A stretch of DNA of 10,363 nucleotides, from NCBI GenBank assembly GCA_900770075.1, contig CAAGIZ010000239.1:1-10363 (forward strand), given 5' to 3'. The position numbers and the translations under genes were made by a program. Shown in pieces: positions 7,338 to 10,363 of this stretch. The notes under the pieces are model-generated. The model did no database searches. It was not told where the DNA came from and saw only the letters and a program-made list of their open reading frames with translations. Origin of the DNA: Spirochaetia bacterium (GTDB lineage Bacteria > Spirochaetota > Spirochaetia > Treponematales > Treponemataceae). How positions within the stretch are numbered: position 1 is the stretch's first letter; every line of letters begins with the position of its first letter.

Positions 7338-7420
7338 AGCGGTTCAAAGACCGCATTCCCGCCGTCTCAAAACATACGGTTTTAAGACTTTCCACCGGAA
7401 TTTTCGTTTTTTTTTGGATT

Positions 7421-7792
7421 TTATTCCGCAGAGGCAGAAGACTCAACGGCTTCTTTCCACCATTCGGAAGAAGGTTCCGCAGTCTCTGTTTCAGGAACAG
7501 TTTCTTCAACGGAAACGTTTCCTTCTGACTGAGCTGCATTCCGAAGGTCAGCATCAGAAGAGAGCTTTTTAGAAGGAAGAACTTTTGCAAGTGCCAGAGT
7601 TACGGCAAAGAAAAGGATGGCAAGAACAACGGTAGTCTTTGTAAGAATGGAAGCAGAATGAGAACCGAAGGCTGCAGAGTTACCGCCACTTAAAAGACCG
7701 CCCATTCCACTGCTGTTTTCGTCCTGTACAAGAACAAGAAGAACCAAAAGTACACAGATGATTACAAAAGCCACCAACAAAACAACTTTCAT
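7421..7792 (-). CDS. secG: Preprotein translocase subunit SecG
   Basis: SecG is the small accessory membrane subunit of the SecYEG channel that exports unfolded proteins. The 123-residue protein has two membrane helices (about 2-22 and 52-70) joined by the family loop LVQDENSSGMGGLLSGGNSA, then AFGS, which match the conserved 'LVLVQ...GMG...GG.....FG' signature. An acidic, Ser/Glu-rich tail of about 50 residues follows the second helix; it is longer than in many SecG proteins and its role is unknown. GGAG lies 8 bases before the ATG. A good promoter lies in the 112-base gap after tpiA, and a terminator follows the gene, so it may be transcribed alone or by read-through from tpiA. Confidence 0.95.
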   Translation of the reverse strand: MKVVLLVAFVIICVLLVLLVLVQDENSSGMGGLLSGGNSAAFGSHSASILTKTTVVLAILFFAVTLALAKVLPSKKLSSDADLRNAAQSEGNVSVEETVPETETAEPSSEWWKEAVESSASAE

Positions 7793-7846
7793 TTATATTA
7801 CTCCAAACAAGGCAGAGGATATCCGCCGTTTCTTTATGCAGATTGC

Positions 7847-7875
7847 ATTTTACAGAAATAAAGCCAAACTGTCAA
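7847..7875 (-). promoter_or_regulatory. Predicted sigma70-type promoter for secG
   Basis: On the minus strand a perfect TTGACA (7870-7875) and TAAAAT (7847-7852) are separated by 17 bases. Transcription would begin around 7840 and give a leader of about 48 bases before the secG ATG. It could also feed the ATPase operon if the terminator after secG is leaky. Confidence 0.75.
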
Positions 7876-7886
7876 TTTATGGAAAG

Positions 7887-7910
7887 AAACCTTTAACCAA
7901 ACCTTTAACC
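7887..7910. repeat. Perfect tandem 12-bp repeat at the tpiA stop
   Basis: AAACCTTTAACC occurs twice with no gap (7887-7898 and 7899-7910). On the minus strand the repeat carries GGTTAA, so the tpiA stop codon TAA is duplicated in frame 12 bases downstream. It probably arose by slippage duplication. It has no effect on the protein as it stands. Confidence 0.9.
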
Positions 7911-8651
7911 GTTGCAAATAGGAACAAAGGTTTCCGCTTTTAAGGAAGCCCCTCCGATAAGTCCGCCGTCCACATCAGGCTGGGCAAGAAGCTCCCTGTA
8001 GTTTTTTACGTTCATTGAACCGCCGTACTGAATTATTATGCTGTCAGCGGCTTGCTGATCGTACATCTTGGCGATAACCTTTCTGGCATAGGAATGAATC
8101 TGCTGGGCATCTTCGGGAGTGGCAGTTTTTCCAGTTCCGATAGCCCATACCGGCTCATAAGCGATGGTAACCTTGGAAAGCTGTTCTTTAGAAACCCCGG
8201 TCAGGGCAGAATTAAGCTGGCGTTCGCAGACTTTTTCAGCCCGACCCACTTCCCTCTGGGCAAGAAGTTCTCCAATGCAGATTACGACGTCAAGACCGGC
8301 AGCAAGGGCACGGAGAACCTTCATATTTATAAGTTCATCACATTCACCGAATTCATACCGCCGCTCAGAATGACCTAGAATCACCGTCTGTACCCCCAGG
8401 TCTTTGAGCATTGCCACAGAAATTTCCCCCGTATGGGCACCGTTGTCCGTAGCAGCGCAGTTCTGGGCACCAAGAAGAATGTTCGATCCCTTTACCATCT
8501 GGGAAACCACATCCAGATAGACAAAAGGAGGGGCAATCATAACCTTGTTCTTGCAGTCCTTTAACTGAAGGACAAGATCTTTAACAAGAGCCACAGTACT
8601 CTCCCTGTCCATATTCATTTTCCAGTTTCCGGCTACGTAAGTTGTACGCAT
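7905..8651 (-). CDS. tpiA: Triosephosphate isomerase
   Basis: The enzyme interconverts dihydroxyacetone phosphate and glyceraldehyde 3-phosphate in glycolysis and gluconeogenesis, in the cytoplasm. The 248 residues match the family (about 245-255). All signature elements are present: GNWKMN with catalytic Lys11, GHSERR with electrophile His94, AYEPVWAIGTGKTA with catalytic base Glu166 and the flexible lid, then YGGSMNVKN and GLIGGASL at the phosphate site. The start is the ATG at 8651, after GGGAG by about 8 bases. An in-frame TTG at 8666 would add five residues (MGVFF) that the family lacks and would overlap the ribosome site. The gene has its own promoter and is separated from pgk by a terminator and a GC-rich spacer. 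The next gene, secG, starts 112 bases beyond its stop. Confidence 0.98.
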   Translation of the reverse strand: MRTTYVAGNWKMNMDRESTVALVKDLVLQLKDCKNKVMIAPPFVYLDVVSQMVKGSNILLGAQNCAATDNGAHTGEISVAMLKDLGVQTVILGHSERRYEFGECDELINMKVLRALAAGLDVVICIGELLAQREVGRAEKVCERQLNSALTGVSKEQLSKVTIAYEPVWAIGTGKTATPEDAQQIHSYARKVIAKMYDQQAADSIIIQYGGSMNVKNYRELLAQPDVDGGLIGGASLKAETFVPICNG

Positions 8652-8693
8652 AAAAAACACTCCCAAAATTCGAAAAATTTCCTGTTTATCATG

Positions 8694-8722
8694 ATTTTAA
8701 TATTTATAAGCCGATATGTCAA
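8694..8722 (-). promoter_or_regulatory. Predicted sigma70-type promoter for tpiA
   Basis: On the minus strand TTGACA (8717-8722), a 17-base spacer and TAAAAT (8694-8699) form a strong consensus promoter. The expected start is near 8687, giving a leader of about 36 bases to the tpiA ATG. The hexamers and spacer length are the same as in the secG promoter; the spacer sequences are unrelated. Confidence 0.78.
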
Positions 8723-8739
8723 AAAAGTTTAGGCACTTC

Positions 8740-8861
8740 CTTAGGCTGTTCCGTCCGGCAAAAGCCGGCCGTCGCGTGTTTCAGGGTTCCGCTGTTCGCT
8801 TCATTCCCTTCGGGAACGGGCAAGCCCGCCCTTACACCCGCTAACAGAGGTTCCCTACAGA
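8740..8861. other. GC-rich hairpin-filled spacer between pgk and tpiA
   Basis: This 120-base stretch is much richer in G and C than its AT-rich flanks. It holds consecutive small perfect stems: CCGGC-AAAA-GCCGG (8755-8768), TTCCC-TTC-GGGAA (8804-8816) and CGGGC-AA-GCCCG (8817-8828). It has no credible coding frame. It includes AGAGGTTCCC (8847-8856), the same string that closes the left edge repeat. It may be a piece of an intergenic repeat family. I cannot assign a function. Confidence 0.6.
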
Positions 8862-8913
8862 CAAAAAAAAACACCGGAAGCACAAAAAGGCAAAGTGCCT
8901 CAACCTCCGGTGT
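8862..8913 (-). terminator. Strong intrinsic terminator of pgk
   Basis: On the minus strand ACACCGGA (8906-8913) pairs with TCCGGTGT (8871-8878). A second inner pairing, GCAC/GTGC, lies within the 27-base loop, and an uninterrupted run of nine T (8863-8871, the first being the last stem base) follows. It begins about 35 bases after the pgk stop. It should end most pgk transcripts, making pgk and tpiA separate units. Confidence 0.88.
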
Positions 8914-8947
8914 CCGAAAAAAAGTTACTTCTAAAAAAAGCTGCCTT

Positions 8948-10219
8948 TTATTTTTGTGCCAGAATGGCGATTCCCGGCAGGGTTTTTCCTTCAAGGAATT
9001 CAAGGGAAGCACCGCCACCTGTAGAAACGTGGCTCATCTTGTCTGCCAGATTGAATTTATTTACGGCAGCAACAGAATCTCCGCCGCCTACAACAGTCAT
9101 AGCCCCACGGCCGGTAGCTTCGGCAACCAGAGAGGCAACAGCTGCAGTTCCCTTTGCAAAGGCATCAAATTCAAATACGCCTACAGGACCGTTCCATACC
9201 ACAGATTTTGCCGTAGAAAGAACTTCTTTGTAGAGTTCCAGAGTTTTAGGCCCCACGTCCATTGCCATAAGGCCGTCAGGAATATCAACTCCGTCTACTG
9301 CAACAGGTGCTGCACCGGCATCGAATTTGTCTGCTGCAACATGGTCTACAGGAAGCACGATTTTTACCCCCTTAGCCTGTGCATCGGAAAGAAGTTTTTT
9401 TGCAGTATCGATAAAGTCGTCTTCTACCAGAGAAATTCCAACCTTGTGTCCCTGAGCCTTGAGGAAGGTATAAGCCATGCCGCCACCGATGATAAGGGCA
9501 GAAGCGTTTTTAAGGAGGCTTTCCAGAACGGCAATTTTAGAAGAAACCTTTGCGCCGCCGATGATTGCAACCTGCGGTTTAGGAGGGTTTTCTACCATAG
9601 GCTGAATGTATTTTACTTCTTTTTCCATCAAAAAGCCGCCGACAGATTCGCAGCCCATGAATTTTGCGATGGAAGCAGTGGAAGCCTGGTCTCTGTGAGC
9701 AGTACCGAAGGCATCGTTTACGAAGATGTCGCCGTAAGAAGCAAGTTCCTTTGCCATAACGTCACGTTCAGCAGGATCTTTGGAAGTTTCTTCCTTATGG
9801 AAGCGGACATTTTCCAGCATTGCAACTGCACCTTCCGGAAGGGCAGCGATTGCATCTTTCTGGCCAAGGGCATCCGGCAGGAATACGACTTCTTTTCCAA
9901 GTTTTGAAGCAAAATATTCAACTACCGGCTTCATGCGGTTTTTGCCGTTGATGAATTTTTCGCTGTCTGCTTCTGTCCAGGTCTTGCCGGCTTTTTCTGC
10001 CTTTTCCTGAGCCTTTTTTACATCTTTTTTAGGGTCGCCCAGATGGCTCATAAGAACCAGGGAGCGCGGATTCTGCTCAAGGATGTATTTAATGGTAGGA
10101 AGGGCAGCCATAATACGGGTATCGTCCTGAACGACACCGTCTTTCATAGGAACGTTAAAATCAACGCGCATGATAATGCGTTTACCTTTCAAATCAACGT
10201 CTTTTACAGTTTTAATCAT
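8948..10219 (-). CDS. pgk: Phosphoglycerate kinase
   Basis: The enzyme transfers phosphate from 1,3-bisphosphoglycerate to ADP, the first ATP-yielding step of glycolysis. Seen in order: RVDFNVP (18-24, Asp20 and Asn22), DDTR (Arg35), SHLG with His59, LENVRF (Arg139), FGTAHR (Arg176), GGAKVS (221-226), GGGMAYTFLKAQG, WNGPVGVFE (Glu350) and GGGDS (378-382). Length is 423, somewhat above the usual 390-417. Two oddities stand out: the family motif SHLGRP reads SHLGDP here, so a substrate-contacting Arg (Arg65 in human Pgk1) is Asp62; and a Lys/Glu-rich insertion of about 20 residues follows it (about 64-95). I recall related treponemal sequences with the same feature but cannot check. GGAKVSDK is GGAKVSSK. 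A GAGGTG site lies 7 bases before the ATG. The right edge repeat lies immediately upstream. Confidence 0.97.
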   Translation of the reverse strand: MIKTVKDVDLKGKRIIMRVDFNVPMKDGVVQDDTRIMAALPTIKYILEQNPRSLVLMSHLGDPKKDVKKAQEKAEKAGKTWTEADSEKFINGKNRMKPVVEYFASKLGKEVVFLPDALGQKDAIAALPEGAVAMLENVRFHKEETSKDPAERDVMAKELASYGDIFVNDAFGTAHRDQASTASIAKFMGCESVGGFLMEKEVKYIQPMVENPPKPQVAIIGGAKVSSKIAVLESLLKNASALIIGGGMAYTFLKAQGHKVGISLVEDDFIDTAKKLLSDAQAKGVKIVLPVDHVAADKFDAGAAPVAVDGVDIPDGLMAMDVGPKTLELYKEVLSTAKSVVWNGPVGVFEFDAFAKGTAAVASLVAEATGRGAMTVVGGGDSVAAVNKFNLADKMSHVSTGGGASLEFLEGKTLPGIAILAQK

Positions 10220-10226
10220 CTCAATT

Positions 10227-10232
10227 CACCTC
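10227..10232 (-). promoter_or_regulatory. Ribosome binding site of pgk, partly complementary to the upstream repeat
   Basis: On the minus strand GAGGTG lies 7 bases before the ATG. The upstream repeat contains CACCTC on the same strand (10272-10277 region, at the base of its hairpin), which is the exact complement of this six-base site. Whether the two pair in the transcript is unknown. No consensus promoter for pgk is visible between the repeat and the gene. Confidence 0.6.
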
Positions 10233-10245
10233 TGCAATTTTTTTT

Positions 10246-10363
10246 GGGAACCTCGAAAAACTTCAGTTTTTCGAGGTGTCTTTGAAAATGCGATGTTCTA
10301 AGTTGCGATATTAAAGCGACTTAGAACTCGCCAGCACCTCGAAAAAAAATCGGCAAAGACGAG
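10246..10363 (-). repeat. Right copy of the structured ~115-bp repeat (inverted relative to 2-116)
   Basis: Read on the minus strand this copy runs from CTCGTCTTTG at the window end to GAGGTTCCC at 10246 and matches the left copy closely. The same two palindromes are present: GTTCTAAGT/ACTTAGAAC and CCTCGAAAAACT/AGTTTTTCGAGG (10251-10276). In the second stem one base pair differs from the left copy on both arms (G-C here, T-A on the left), so pairing is kept. The repeat ends about 26 bases before the pgk start, inside its presumed leader. It contains no credible open reading frame. The true ends may lie outside the window. Confidence 0.85.

Noticed and set aside
7276..7590. Minus-strand open frame overlapping the secG 3' end in another frame
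   Set aside because: It overlaps secG and runs through the terminator; its Lys/Leu-rich sequence fits an out-of-frame reading.
8954..9907. Long plus-strand open frame opposite pgk
   Set aside because: It lies antisense inside a gene with full family motifs, and its protein is Cys/His/Phe-rich with no recognisable domain.
2..10363. A transposon with the edge repeats as its terminal inverted repeats
   Set aside because: No transposase or integrase is present and the contents are core genes. The repeats are better explained as dispersed intergenic copies, though the ends are not seen.
1..10363. CRISPR array, tRNA or rRNA genes
   Set aside because: No regularly spaced direct repeats, cloverleaf or rRNA-like stretches were seen.

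Overview
The window looks like a housekeeping segment of a Treponema-type spirochaete. It carries a bacterial V/A-type (rotary) ATPase operon directly downstream of secG, tpiA and pgk. From memory, Treponema pallidum has the same linkage (its second V-ATPase cluster next to tpi and pgk). The proteins carry clear family motifs. Genus-level assignment is an inference from gene order and protein style, not from a search.

All recognised genes lie on the minus strand, so transcription runs from high to low coordinates. The first unit is pgk (8948-10219), which ends at a strong intrinsic terminator (8862-8913). A GC-rich, hairpin-filled spacer follows. Next is tpiA (7905-8651) with its own promoter (TTGACA-17-TAAAAT), then secG (7421-7792) with a second promoter using identical hexamers, then an intrinsic terminator (7297-7337). 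After another hairpin (7249-7275) comes a tight operon: a PtsN-like PTS EIIA protein (6765-7226), a small coiled-coil peripheral-stalk subunit (G/H type, 6440-6751), subunit C (5447-6427), subunit I (3474-5447), proteolipid K (3085-3450), subunit F (2661-2993), subunit E (1984-2628) and catalytic subunit A (221-1987). Subunits B and D are not in the window; by analogy with relatives they would follow A, beyond position 1.

The most striking non-coding structure is at the two edges. Positions 2-116 and 10246-10363 are near-identical copies of a roughly 115-base structured repeat in opposite orientations, so they bracket the whole window. One hairpin in the repeat shows a compensatory base-pair change between the two copies (T-A in one, G-C in the other), which suggests the hairpin itself is conserved. 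The left copy sits just downstream of atpA, where atpB is expected. The right copy sits in the leader of pgk, close to its ribosome binding site. Since the window begins and ends inside these repeats, it may be a draft contig that broke at a dispersed repeat family.

Functionally the window joins lower-glycolysis ATP production (Pgk, TpiA), protein export (SecG) and ion-motive ATPase function (V/A-ATPase), with a PTS-type regulator at the head of the ATPase operon. I see no dramatic new system. The items most worth following are the bracketing repeat, the regulator-ATPase linkage and an unusual Arg-to-Asp substitution with an insertion in the substrate-binding lobe of Pgk.
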